Shown here piece after piece: positions 25,143-34,027 of a stretch of DNA of 64,000 bases (the first letter of the stretch is position 1; every line of letters begins with the position of its first letter). The notes under the pieces are model-generated. The model made no database searches and was not told where the DNA came from. It saw only the letters and a program-made list of their open reading frames with translations. The stretch comes from Candidatus Sumerlaeota bacterium. GTDB lineage: Bacteria; Sumerlaeota; Sumerlaeia; MWCT01; JAUWMI01. Where the stretch lies: assembly GCA_030613245.1 (NCBI GenBank), contig JAUWMI010000018.1, positions 1 to 64,000 of the forward strand, written 5' to 3'. Made by a program: the position numbers and the translations under genes.

Positions 25143-26735
25143 ATGTTTGATCTTCTGATCAAGAACGGCACGATTCTGGACGGTTCGGGTTCACCGGCCA
25201 AGGCGGCTGACGTGGCGATTAAAGGCGATACAATTGTCGAAGTAAGCCAGCTAGGCTCGGTGGAAGCGCGTGAGACGCTGGACGCGACCAATCTGTTGAT
25301 CACGCCTGGATTTATTGACGCCCATTCTCACTCGGATATGAACCTGATCATCAACCCGAACGCCGAGAGCAAATTGCGCCAGGGCGTTACCACTGAAATC
25401 ATCGGCCAATGCGGATCTTCCGCCTTTCCCCTGCAAGGGCCGTACCGTACTCGAATCCAGGAAGATATGAAAAAATATAACCTGGACATAACATGGATAG
25501 ATATTGAGGGATATTGCGAGAATCTCCAGGCTGGCAGTCCTGCAGTGAATGTCGCACTGTTTGTCGGCCAAGGGTCAATTCGCGGATCTGTAGTCGGGTA
25601 TGAAAACACAAAACCGAATTCTGATCAGCTTAAACGCATGCAACTGGAAGTCGAGAAAGCCATGGACTGCGGCGCCTTGGGCCTGTCAACCGGCTTGATC
25701 TACTCACCAAGCTACTTTGCCGACACTGCGGAAATTGCCGCCCTTGCTCAGGCAGCCAGAAAGGCAAATGGGCTGTACGCTTCGCACATTCGTGGTGAAG
25801 GGGATACGTTGCTCGACGCCATTCAGGAGGCGATCCAGATTGGCCGCGAGGCCGGTGTTGGAGTTCAGGTGTCGCATCTCAAGGCATCGGCCCCTAGCAA
25901 TTGGGGGAAAGTACGCCAGGCTATCGAGCTGATTGAGCAAGCACGAGCCGAATCGCTGGACGTTCAATTCGACAAGTACCCGTATCTGGCAAGCAGTACC
26001 TCTTTGGATTCGCTGTTGCCAAAGTGGGCGCATGAGGGAGGCGCTGAGGCTACGTTGTCGCGCCTTACTGATCCGGCCATGCGCACGAAAATTGTCGACG
26101 CAGTAAGCGTGAATAACGAAGCAGAAAAAGGCTGGGATTCTATTCTTCTTGCTTTTTCCGGATGTGAGAAATACCAGAGCCAGGAAGGTGAAACACTGGC
26201 AGAGATTGCCCGCAAGATCGGGATAGAACCTTTTGACCTTTTCATTGACCTTCTGGTGTGCAGCCGATTGGCTACCGCAATCTGCGGCTTCTCGATGTGT
26301 CAGGAAGATACCGACCTGGCCATCATGCATTCCTGTGGGCTGGTTTGTAGCGACAGTTCAGCATGGGCCCCTTATGGGGTGTTATCGCATGGCAAGCCGC
26401 ATCCGCGTGCTTACGGTACGTTTCCCAAATTTTTTCGCGATTACGTGAAGGAACGGCCGCTGCTGGCACTGGAAGAGGCAGTCGCGAAAGTTACGTCGCG
26501 ATGCGCTGAGCGATTTGACCTGAAAAAACGCGGACGCATTCGTCCCGGCTATTTCGCAGACCTGGTTGTTCTTGATTGGAAACGCTTCTTCGATACCGCT
26601 ACCTATGCTAATCCTCATCAATATCCGACCGGCGTCGAAGGGGTTATTGTTAATGGGGTTGTCACACTGTGGCAGGGTTCGTTAACAGGTAAACGGTCCG
26701 GTCGAATCCTCGCGAAGAGTTCGAAGGCAGCATAG
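25143..26735 (+). CDS. N-acyl-D-amino-acid deacylase / amidohydrolase
   Basis: Metal-dependent amidohydrolase of the D-aminoacylase (DAN) group, releasing D-amino acids from N-acylated forms. The sequence has the HxH metal motif in GFIDAHSHSD, the QGVTTEIIGQCGSSAFPL block with the metal-bridging Cys, ASHIRGEGDTLLDA, QVSHLKAS and the late Asp in LVCSDSSAWAP. The N-terminal LLIKNGTILDGSG and the C-terminal GRIRPGYFADLVVLD are the small beta domain that flanks the barrel. The start is ATG 25143 with AAGGA 8 nt before. It follows cstA closely; import of peptides or acyl-amino acids followed by cleavage is a reasonable but unproved pairing. Confidence 0.88.
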   Translation: MFDLLIKNGTILDGSGSPAKAADVAIKGDTIVEVSQLGSVEARETLDATNLLITPGFIDAHSHSDMNLIINPNAESKLRQGVTTEIIGQCGSSAFPLQGPYRTRIQEDMKKYNLDITWIDIEGYCENLQAGSPAVNVALFVGQGSIRGSVVGYENTKPNSDQLKRMQLEVEKAMDCGALGLSTGLIYSPSYFADTAEIAALAQAARKANGLYASHIRGEGDTLLDAIQEAIQIGREAGVGVQVSHLKASAPSNWGKVRQAIELIEQARAESLDVQFDKYPYLASSTSLDSLLPKWAHEGGAEATLSRLTDPAMRTKIVDAVSVNNEAEKGWDSILLAFSGCEKYQSQEGETLAEIARKIGIEPFDLFIDLLVCSRLATAICGFSMCQEDTDLAIMHSCGLVCSDSSAWAPYGVLSHGKPHPRAYGTFPKFFRDYVKERPLLALEEAVAKVTSRCAERFDLKKRGRIRPGYFADLVVLDWKRFFDTATYANPHQYPTGVEGVIVNGVVTLWQGSLTGKRSGRILAKSSKAA

Positions 26736-26900
26736 CCGGGGCAACGTACCATCTTAATGTTAGACCGTTGATGTAAGCTGCCGGTCGTTTAAAGAGAAGT
26801 TAAAAATGGACAGAGACTGATGGGCTACACGGTCAGGTTGGTCAAATCGCCGCACAAGGTTAATAAAGATACTCCTTCGGCGCTTTAAAGCAGGGGAAAA

Positions 26901-28178
26901 ATGAACAATACCGTAGCACTGGTTCTGGCAGGAGGGAAAATTGACGGATATGGCGTGCTCACGCTGACACGCGCCAAAGCCGCCTTGCCATTTGGAGGCC
27001 TCTACAGAATCATTGACTTTGCTCTGAGCAATCTGAGCAATTCAAGCATTGAACGTATCGGGATTATCACACAATATCTGCCCTCATCGCTGATTGAGCA
27101 TGTCGGAGCTGGCTATGCATGGGATCTCCATGGCTATGGCCGTACCGTAAAGATCATGCCGCCTTTCATGGGCGTGGGAAAGACGGAATGGTACAAGGGC
27201 ACTGCCGACGCGGTGCTACATAACCTGAATTTTGTATACGACCTGAACCCCGACAATGTGCTCATCCTGTCGGGCGAACATGTGTACCAGATGAATTATC
27301 AAGACGTGATCCGGTTTCACCAGGAGCATGACGCCGATGCGACGCTGGTAGGGGTGCATCTGCCAGATGAACGCCTTTCGTTGCGGTTTGGCTATATGAA
27401 AGCTGATGCTGACCACCGCGTAACGTTTTTTAAAGAGAAACCTGCTGAATTCTTGTCAAATTTTGTCTCCGCGGGTATCTGTGTTTTCAAGAAGACGGCC
27501 CTGATCGAGAAGCTGCTGGAGGATTCAAATCGTCCAACCACACACAACCTGGCAGCTGACATCATTCAACCGATGGTAGCTGAGGGAAGAGTCTATGCTT
27601 ATACCTTTACCGGCTTCTGGGACTACCTGGAACATATTGGCGCATACTACGAGGCGAATATGTTAATGTGCCAGAGCGATTCCAAGCTTCAGCCGGGGCA
27701 GTGGGGGATTCTAACAAATCCCGAGGATCGGAATCTCGGGTTTCGCCCTTCCAGCCACATAACGTCATCGGCGACGGTCAGCGAGAGTGCTATTTCACCG
27801 GGTTGCTCTATTGCAGGAACAGTTATACGCTCGGTATTGTCGCCGGGAGTACAGGTTGAAAAGAGTGCTGTTGTTGAAGATTCGATTATCATGCACGATA
27901 CTACGGTGAATCGCGGGGCGCACCTTTGCCGGGTCATCTCTGACAAGGATGCCATCTTTGAACCAGACTGCGTAGTGGGAGGAAAAGAAGGATACCCCGA
28001 AGGCAATTCTGAGCTGCCCCAAAACCGTGCAGGACTCGTGGTAATCGGCAAAGGTGCAGTGATTGCAAGAAAAACGAAAATCGAGCCCGGATGCCAGGTC
28101 TATCCCCATGTTGATCTGCGCCAGAGCAGCCGACGCCATTTCCCCAGTGGCCATAATATTAAACTGACATCAACTTAA
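26901..28178 (+). CDS. ADP-glucose pyrophosphorylase paralogue with altered catalytic residues
   Basis: Clearly homologous to GlgC: RAKAALPFGGLYRIIDFALSN, GTADAVLHNL, FFKEKPAEF and a C-terminal left-handed helix region (SATVSESAISPGCSI, GVQVEKSAVVEDSII). Key catalytic positions differ. The phosphate loop normally LAGGxGxRL is LAGGKIDGYGVLT, lacking the Arg. RAKPA is RAKAA. The metal-binding Asp in SGDHxYxMDY is Glu (SGEHVYQMNY). In E. coli GlgC that Asp (142) is essential. I infer a non-catalytic or regulatory subunit pairing with the canonical GlgC encoded 70 nt downstream, like the plant large subunit or GlgD. AGGGGA precedes the ATG. Alternatively it uses another sugar nucleotide. Confidence 0.88.
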   Translation: MNNTVALVLAGGKIDGYGVLTLTRAKAALPFGGLYRIIDFALSNLSNSSIERIGIITQYLPSSLIEHVGAGYAWDLHGYGRTVKIMPPFMGVGKTEWYKGTADAVLHNLNFVYDLNPDNVLILSGEHVYQMNYQDVIRFHQEHDADATLVGVHLPDERLSLRFGYMKADADHRVTFFKEKPAEFLSNFVSAGICVFKKTALIEKLLEDSNRPTTHNLAADIIQPMVAEGRVYAYTFTGFWDYLEHIGAYYEANMLMCQSDSKLQPGQWGILTNPEDRNLGFRPSSHITSSATVSESAISPGCSIAGTVIRSVLSPGVQVEKSAVVEDSIIMHDTTVNRGAHLCRVISDKDAIFEPDCVVGGKEGYPEGNSELPQNRAGLVVIGKGAVIARKTKIEPGCQVYPHVDLRQSSRRHFPSGHNIKLTST

Positions 28179-28248
28179 TGATAAGACGCCTTACGATGAG
28201 CTCCACCAGAAGAAAGACAAAGCGGCATACAGCCCGGGAGGACTCGCT

Positions 28249-29532
28249 ATGCCAAACGTGGTAGCGATGATACTATCAGGGGGAGCCGGAAGCCGACTGT
28301 CAATTCTCGCGCAGCGGCGGGCAAAACCTGCAGTTCCATTTGGAGGCATCTACAGGATCATTGATTTTACAATCAGCAATGTCGCCTATTCTGCCATTCC
28401 CTACGTTGGAGTTCTAACACAGTATAAACCCTACTCGCTGATGGATCACATCGGTACAGGGGAGGCGTGGGGATTCATCGGTCGGCGGCGGTGTGCCAGA
28501 ATCCTTCCTCCCTACACGGGCGAAGAAGACTCTGACTGGTACGCAGGCACTGCTGATGCGATCTACCAGAACCTTTCGTTTCTCGCCCGATTTCGCGCGG
28601 ACATTGTTCTGGTTCTGTCTGGCGATCATGTCTACCACATGGATTACAACGATATGATCCGATTTCACCTCAAGAACCGCGCCGATCTGACAATCGCCAT
28701 GCAGGAAGTGCGCTCTTCAGAGAGTGTTCGGTTCGGAATGGCGGACGTTAATGAGCAAGGTCGGATTTGCCGCTTCTACGAGAAGCCCAAAGAATGCAAA
28801 ACGAACATCGCCTCACTAGGGATTTACGTGTTCACACGCGATATCCTTGTTAAGCGGCTTCGCGAAGACGCAGCCTCATCCTCGACCCATGATTTTGGCA
28901 AGAACATTATTCCTAAAATGATTGCGGAAGACCGCGTCTATTGCTATCTGTTCAATGACTACTGGCGTGACGTCGGCACGATTCAGGCCTATCGCGATTC
29001 CAATATGGAGATTCTTGATCCCGGTTCAGGAATTAATCTGGGCAAGTGGGGCGTGCGGACAAATAGCGCATTGCGCGAGCCGCACGAGCGAGGCCCTGCG
29101 AAAATCCTGTCCCGGGCTGCAGTGTCGAAGTCCATCGTGTCCACCGGCTGCATTATTGAAGGTGAAGTCACTCATAGCATCCTTTCTCCGGGCGTCAGGA
29201 TTCGCAAAGGTGCCAGGGTTCAGGACTCGATTCTTATGGACAACGTTGAAGTTGGTGAGGGTGCATTTCTTCAAAACACTATTCTCGACAAAAACGTCCG
29301 TGTCGAGGCCGGATGTGAAATCGGCACGGGCGAGGGGCGTAGCAATGCCGAATTCCCATCCTTGCTGAGCAGTGGTATTACCCTCATTGGAAAAGGCGTT
29401 ATAATTCCCGCGCAGACGCGCATTGGCAAGAATTGCCTGTTCTATCCAGAGTTGACTCCAGCCGATTTCCCAAGCCGCGAGATTCCTTCGGGAACAACCC
29501 TGTATAAACAGAGCATAGCGCAGAGTCTGTAG
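28249..29532 (+). CDS. glgC: Glucose-1-phosphate adenylyltransferase
   Basis: Makes ADP-glucose, the committed step of bacterial glycogen synthesis. All active-site blocks are canonical: MILSGGAGSRL, RRAKPAVPFGG, GTADAIYQNL, LSGDHVYHMDY (catalytic Asp), FYEKPKE and DVGTIQAYRDSNM. A C-terminal beta-helix (VSKSIVSTGCII, GVRIRKGARVQDSIL) carries the tetramer contacts. It lies 70 nt after a degenerate paralogue and 32 nt before radA. GGAGG is 7 nt before the ATG. No glgA, glgB or glgP is in the window. Confidence 0.94.
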   Translation: MPNVVAMILSGGAGSRLSILAQRRAKPAVPFGGIYRIIDFTISNVAYSAIPYVGVLTQYKPYSLMDHIGTGEAWGFIGRRRCARILPPYTGEEDSDWYAGTADAIYQNLSFLARFRADIVLVLSGDHVYHMDYNDMIRFHLKNRADLTIAMQEVRSSESVRFGMADVNEQGRICRFYEKPKECKTNIASLGIYVFTRDILVKRLREDAASSSTHDFGKNIIPKMIAEDRVYCYLFNDYWRDVGTIQAYRDSNMEILDPGSGINLGKWGVRTNSALREPHERGPAKILSRAAVSKSIVSTGCIIEGEVTHSILSPGVRIRKGARVQDSILMDNVEVGEGAFLQNTILDKNVRVEAGCEIGTGEGRSNAEFPSLLSSGITLIGKGVIIPAQTRIGKNCLFYPELTPADFPSREIPSGTTLYKQSIAQSL

Positions 29533-29564
29533 GGAAGATTCTCTGGCGAAGGAGCCGGAGGGCT

Positions 29565-30947
29565 ATGGCAAAGAAGAAAGTGGTGTTCGTCTGTCAGAAT
29601 TGTGGCCAGTCTAGCCCGCGCTGGGCTGGCAAATGTGCAAGCTGTGGTGAATGGAATAGCCTGGTTGAGGAAATTCAGGTTTCAGAGCGCCCAAGAGCCG
29701 GACGCGCCCTGTCGCCTGAAGGCCGCTCCACCAAGCCAATATCCATCCATGCCCTGCCGCAAACCCCGGAAAAGCGCATGCTCACTCATATCGGTGAGTT
29801 TGACCGAATAGTCGGCAATGGTGTTATTCCCGGCTCAGTGAGCCTAATTGGAGGAGAGCCGGGCATCGGCAAGTCAACACTTATGCTTCAGGTGGCCCAT
29901 AAACTTTGTTTGCAGGACGAGCAGGTGGTTCTGTACGTGACCGGCGAAGAGTCGGCGGAACAGCTGCGGCTGCGCGGCGAGCGGCTGGAGGCACTGCACG
30001 AGCGGCTCTACGTGCTGCCGGAGACGAATACCGATCTTATCATCGAACACATTTCGGCCCTGCGGCCGCAGGTTGTTGTCGTGGACTCCATCCAGACGAT
30101 CTATCTTCCGGAGCTGGAATCTGCGCCGGGAAGTGTGTCGCAAATTCGCGAGAGTGCGGCACGATTGCTTTATCTGGCCAAAGCCGAGCGCATGCCGCTC
30201 TTCTTCATTGGCCATGTGACAAAGACCGGCGTGGTTGCCGGGCCGCGGGTGCTGGAACATATGGTTGACACGGTTCTCTATTTCGAAGGCGCACGCCACC
30301 ATACTTACCGCATTCTTCGCGCCGTCAAGAATCGCTTTGGCTCTACAAATGAGATCGGCATATTTGAAATGACTGCCGCGGGTCTGAAGGAAGTCAAGAA
30401 CCCTTCGGAGATTTTTCTCCAGGAACGACCACCAGAAACCCCTGGCTCGGTAGTCTCCTCAGCCATGGAGGGCACCCGGCCATTGCTCGTCGAGATTCAG
30501 GCGCTGACCAGCTTTAACGGTGGGTTTGGCATTGCCCGGCGATCAACCAGCGGCGTGGATCATCGGCGTGTGTCGCTATTAATGGCGGTGCTGGAGAAGC
30601 GGGTCGGACTGCGATTGATAGATCAGGACGTCTTCGTTAACATCGCGGGCGGCATCAGAGTTGACGAGCCGGCAATTGACCTGGCAATTGTGCTGGCCAC
30701 GGTGAGCAGTTTTCGCAACCAGGCGGTTGATCCGCGACTCATCGCTATTGGCGAGGTCGGACTGGCCGGGGAAATTCGATCGGTCAGTCATCTGGAGCGG
30801 CGTATTCACGAGGCTACACGCCTTGGTTTTACAAAATGCCTCGTAGCGAAGAGCACTGTGACAAAGCGCCTCCGAGCAGCGAATGTCGAGTTCATCCGGG
30901 CCCGAAGCGTGACGCAGGCCCTGGATTTGCTCGGCTTCTCCGCATAA
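29565..30947 (+). CDS. radA: DNA repair protein RadA
   Basis: RecA-related helicase promoting branch migration in recombination. It has an N-terminal four-Cys zinc finger (CQNCGQ...CASCGEW), Walker A GGEPGIGKSTL, the RadA-specific KNRFG motif (VKNRFGSTNE) and a C-terminal Lon-protease-like domain (GGIRVDEPAIDLAIVLA, GEVGLAGEIRSV). Full length at 460 residues. GGAGG lies 5 nt before the ATG. Part of a close run with glgC and folD. Confidence 0.97.
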   Translation: MAKKKVVFVCQNCGQSSPRWAGKCASCGEWNSLVEEIQVSERPRAGRALSPEGRSTKPISIHALPQTPEKRMLTHIGEFDRIVGNGVIPGSVSLIGGEPGIGKSTLMLQVAHKLCLQDEQVVLYVTGEESAEQLRLRGERLEALHERLYVLPETNTDLIIEHISALRPQVVVVDSIQTIYLPELESAPGSVSQIRESAARLLYLAKAERMPLFFIGHVTKTGVVAGPRVLEHMVDTVLYFEGARHHTYRILRAVKNRFGSTNEIGIFEMTAAGLKEVKNPSEIFLQERPPETPGSVVSSAMEGTRPLLVEIQALTSFNGGFGIARRSTSGVDHRRVSLLMAVLEKRVGLRLIDQDVFVNIAGGIRVDEPAIDLAIVLATVSSFRNQAVDPRLIAIGEVGLAGEIRSVSHLERRIHEATRLGFTKCLVAKSTVTKRLRAANVEFIRARSVTQALDLLGFSA

Positions 30948-30982
30948 GCCATTGGGAAAACCGCTAGTGTGGGAGGAACTAA

Positions 30983-31885
30983 ATGGTAGTGAAAATCATT
31001 GACGGCAAGCAAATTGCAGAGGAGATCAAAAAAGAGGTTTCTGCAGCAGTACGTGATTTGCAGTCGAAGCACGGAATTGTCCCCGGGTTGGCCGCTGTAT
31101 TGGTGGGTGATAACCCAGCCTCACAAGTGTACGTTAACATGAAGCGGAAAGCATTCGACAAAGCAGGTATGTTTTCTCAAACTGTAAATCTCGAAGCCAG
31201 TGCGACGCGCGAGGAACTGCATGAAACAATTGATCGCTTAAATACTGATGCGCGTATTCACGGGATACTGGTGCAGCTGCCAATTCCAGAACACCTCGAT
31301 GAATTCGACATACTAAAACAAATCAAGCCTGAAAAGGATGTTGATGGTCTGCATCCCGAGAATATCGCCAGGCTAGCACACGGGCGAGAAGGCTTTATTC
31401 CGTGTACCCCGTACGGCGTGCAAGAATTGCTGGTGCGAAGCGGAGTTGAAATCGCCGGCACGCGAGCCGTGATCGTAGGGCGCAGCAATCTGGTGGGAAG
31501 ACCCATGGCGCAACTGCTGCTCCAGAAGGGAGCTCGCGGGGATGCAACGGTCTGCGTCTGCCATTCCCGAACCAGAAACCTCGCAGCAGTCTGTCGCGAG
31601 GCTGATATCCTGATCGTCGCAATGGGCAGAGCCAATTTTATCACCGCTGATATGGTGAAACCCGGTGCTGTGGTGATTGATGTGGGGATCAACCGCGTGG
31701 AAGACCCGACACATCCGAGGGGCTACCGTCTGGTGGGAGATGTAGACTTTGAGAAGGTTAAAGCCGTTGCCGGAGCCATTACGCCAGTCCCGGGTGGAGT
31801 GGGCCCGATGACCATTGCTATGCTGCTGCGAAATACGCTCGTCGCAGCACAGCAGGCATTGAGCAAACGTTGCCCTGGGTCGTAG
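30983..31885 (+). CDS. folD: Bifunctional methylenetetrahydrofolate dehydrogenase/cyclohydrolase
   Basis: Interconverts methylene-, methenyl- and formyl-tetrahydrofolate using NADP. Signature stretches: YVNMKRKAFDKAGM with the catalytic Tyr/Lys, GILVQLPIPEHLDE, PEKDVDGLHPEN, VIVGRSNLVGRPMAQLLL and PVPGGVGPMTIAMLL. 300 residues, full length. GGAGG is 6 nt before the ATG. The next gene downstream encodes a corrinoid activator, so a link to C1 metabolism is possible. Confidence 0.97.
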   Translation: MVVKIIDGKQIAEEIKKEVSAAVRDLQSKHGIVPGLAAVLVGDNPASQVYVNMKRKAFDKAGMFSQTVNLEASATREELHETIDRLNTDARIHGILVQLPIPEHLDEFDILKQIKPEKDVDGLHPENIARLAHGREGFIPCTPYGVQELLVRSGVEIAGTRAVIVGRSNLVGRPMAQLLLQKGARGDATVCVCHSRTRNLAAVCREADILIVAMGRANFITADMVKPGAVVIDVGINRVEDPTHPRGYRLVGDVDFEKVKAVAGAITPVPGGVGPMTIAMLLRNTLVAAQQALSKRCPGS

Positions 31886-32068
31886 GTGCTCGTGCAAAAT
31901 GCTCTTGTCTTGCCTGTTGAGAGTCGCGGCTTTGTGAGAAACCAGCTCGGCTGAGTGTGCTGTTCGTTGAATGAGTTTCGGAGAAGGCTATAATCTGTAA
32001 ACGGCAAAGCCCGGAGCGCACCAAATACAAAGTGGCCACTAAACTTCCAATTAAAAGAAGCCAATACT

Positions 32069-33907
32069 ATGACCGCTAAAATAACAATTCTTCCTGACAA
32101 TATCTCTATCCGAATCAAGCCAAACACACCTGTCAAGCCAGCCCTTGAAAAAGCGGGCATCGCTATTAACTATCCATGCGGCGGCAGAGGACGATGTGGG
32201 AAATGCCGCATACAGTTTGGCGTTTCAGCGCCGAAGCCTGCACCTGCCGAACAGACGCTTCTTTCAGCTCGCGACATAAAGAAGGGCTATAGGCTGGCAT
32301 GTTGCGCACAGATTGAACGCGCTGCGACAATCATAATCCCTCCTGAGGTGCGTCAGGCACCTGAAGGGCGTGTTTTGTCAACCCTAGGGAAACAAGTCGA
32401 AGTCGATCCTCTGGTCAGAAAAGTCTTTCTGGCCCTACAGCCCGCCTCAATTCAATGTCAACTCTCCGATTCAGATCTGGTTCATACCGCCCTGAGAGCC
32501 AAAGGGATTTCGCTTACAGATTGGACCAGCTCTGCGCTTCAGACACTTCCTGCTGTTCTACGCCAGAAAAACCATAGCATCACGGCAACGCTCGCAGGAA
32601 CGAGGTGCATTGCCGTTGAACCGGGTGACACCACAAAGCGGCTATTCGGCTGCGCAGTAGACATTGGCACAACCACAGTGGCTGCCCAGCTGCTTGACCT
32701 TAACACAGGAAAAGAGCTCGCGGCAACTGCGCTTCTTAATCCGCAAAGTGAACATGGCTTTGACGTTATCTCCCGCATACAGTACGCAGGCGAAGACCCA
32801 TCGCATCTGAAAGAGCTCCAGAAGAAGATCGTCACATGCATCAATCGCTGCATCAAAGCACTGTGTCAGCATGCTCGTGTGAAGCCGGAGGAGATTTTCC
32901 ACCTGGTTACAGCAGGCAATACGACTATGACACACCTGCTTCTGGGCGTTACACCTGAATTTATTGGCGTATCGCCTTACGTCCCTGCCTTTCGTGATGG
33001 CCATGAATTCAAACCCGCTGAGATCGGTATTCGCCTCCATCCCGAAGCCATTGGATATACGTTGCCGAACATTGGAGGATTCGTTGGAGGCGACACGGTA
33101 GCCGACATGCTTGTTGCTGCGATGGCCGAGGGTGATGCGCTGCGCTGCGTTATTGACATTGGCACCAATGGGGAGGTTGTCATTGGAAATAGGCAACGCC
33201 TGCTGGCAACGTCAGCAGCTGCAGGGCCTGCATTCGAAGGTGCGCAAATTTCCCATGGCATGCAGGCAGGACCAGGCGCTATAGATGGATGGACCTGCCA
33301 TCCCGAAGTCCGATTTACAACAATCGGTGATGCGCCAGCCGTAGGGATTTGCGGCAGCGGCCTGGTGGATATTGTTGCAGAACTCCTCAGTGCAGAAGTT
33401 ATAGACCCTAGCGGCCGATTACAGACTGCGCCCCACGCTACTTCACGCGTTCGGTCTCACGGTCTGGCCCGGCGCATAAAACGCTCCTCCCGTGGGCTCC
33501 AGGTGCTTGTAGCAAGTAAAACAGAGGGAGCGAAGCGGAATATCTATTTTACGCAAAACGACGTGCGCCAGCTCCAGCTGGCCAAAGGGGCAATCGCCAC
33601 TGCTATTGAATTACTCCTGAATGAATACGGCGCAACATCCGCAGACATTCAGACCCTTTACCTTGCCGGGGCGTTTGGCAATTACATTCGCAAGGATCAT
33701 GCGCAGCGCATCGCCCTGATACCAAAGCTGCCACTTGATCGTATTCAAGTCATTGGCGACGCGGCACTCGAAGGGGCCAAGTTCGTACTGCTCAATACAC
33801 ACTATCGCGAGACTGCAGAGCGGATCGCGCGGCAGACAGAGTTTGTCGAGCTCGCCGGCCGACCTGACTTTCAGGATACCTTTGCAGCCAATATGTCATT
33901 CCCATAA
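32069..33907 (+). CDS. RACo-type corrinoid-protein reductive activator (2Fe-2S + ASKHA ATPase, DUF4445)
   Basis: ATP-dependent activator that re-reduces cob(II)amide in corrinoid methyltransfer systems. The first ~90 residues form a plant-type [2Fe-2S] ferredoxin domain with Cys in YPCGGRGRCGKC and a later LACC. A middle domain leads to the actin-like ATPase, marked by FGCAVDIGTTTVAAQLLD (phosphate 1), TAGNTTMTHLLLG, VIDIGTNGEVVIGN (phosphate 2) and YLAGAFGNYI near the end. 612 residues is typical. No corrinoid protein or methyltransferase is encoded in the window, so its client must be elsewhere. 183 nt downstream of folD. Confidence 0.9.
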   Translation: MTAKITILPDNISIRIKPNTPVKPALEKAGIAINYPCGGRGRCGKCRIQFGVSAPKPAPAEQTLLSARDIKKGYRLACCAQIERAATIIIPPEVRQAPEGRVLSTLGKQVEVDPLVRKVFLALQPASIQCQLSDSDLVHTALRAKGISLTDWTSSALQTLPAVLRQKNHSITATLAGTRCIAVEPGDTTKRLFGCAVDIGTTTVAAQLLDLNTGKELAATALLNPQSEHGFDVISRIQYAGEDPSHLKELQKKIVTCINRCIKALCQHARVKPEEIFHLVTAGNTTMTHLLLGVTPEFIGVSPYVPAFRDGHEFKPAEIGIRLHPEAIGYTLPNIGGFVGGDTVADMLVAAMAEGDALRCVIDIGTNGEVVIGNRQRLLATSAAAGPAFEGAQISHGMQAGPGAIDGWTCHPEVRFTTIGDAPAVGICGSGLVDIVAELLSAEVIDPSGRLQTAPHATSRVRSHGLARRIKRSSRGLQVLVASKTEGAKRNIYFTQNDVRQLQLAKGAIATAIELLLNEYGATSADIQTLYLAGAFGNYIRKDHAQRIALIPKLPLDRIQVIGDAALEGAKFVLLNTHYRETAERIARQTEFVELAGRPDFQDTFAANMSFP

Positions 33908-34027
33908 CACCGATGAAATGGATAGACGGACTTTATGAGGTTGTCCGAGATCTCCATATGCAAGATTTTTTTCAACCACAATGACTTAAAAAGAAGAGTC
34001 AAGGATTAAGAAATTTTCATGTAAGAA

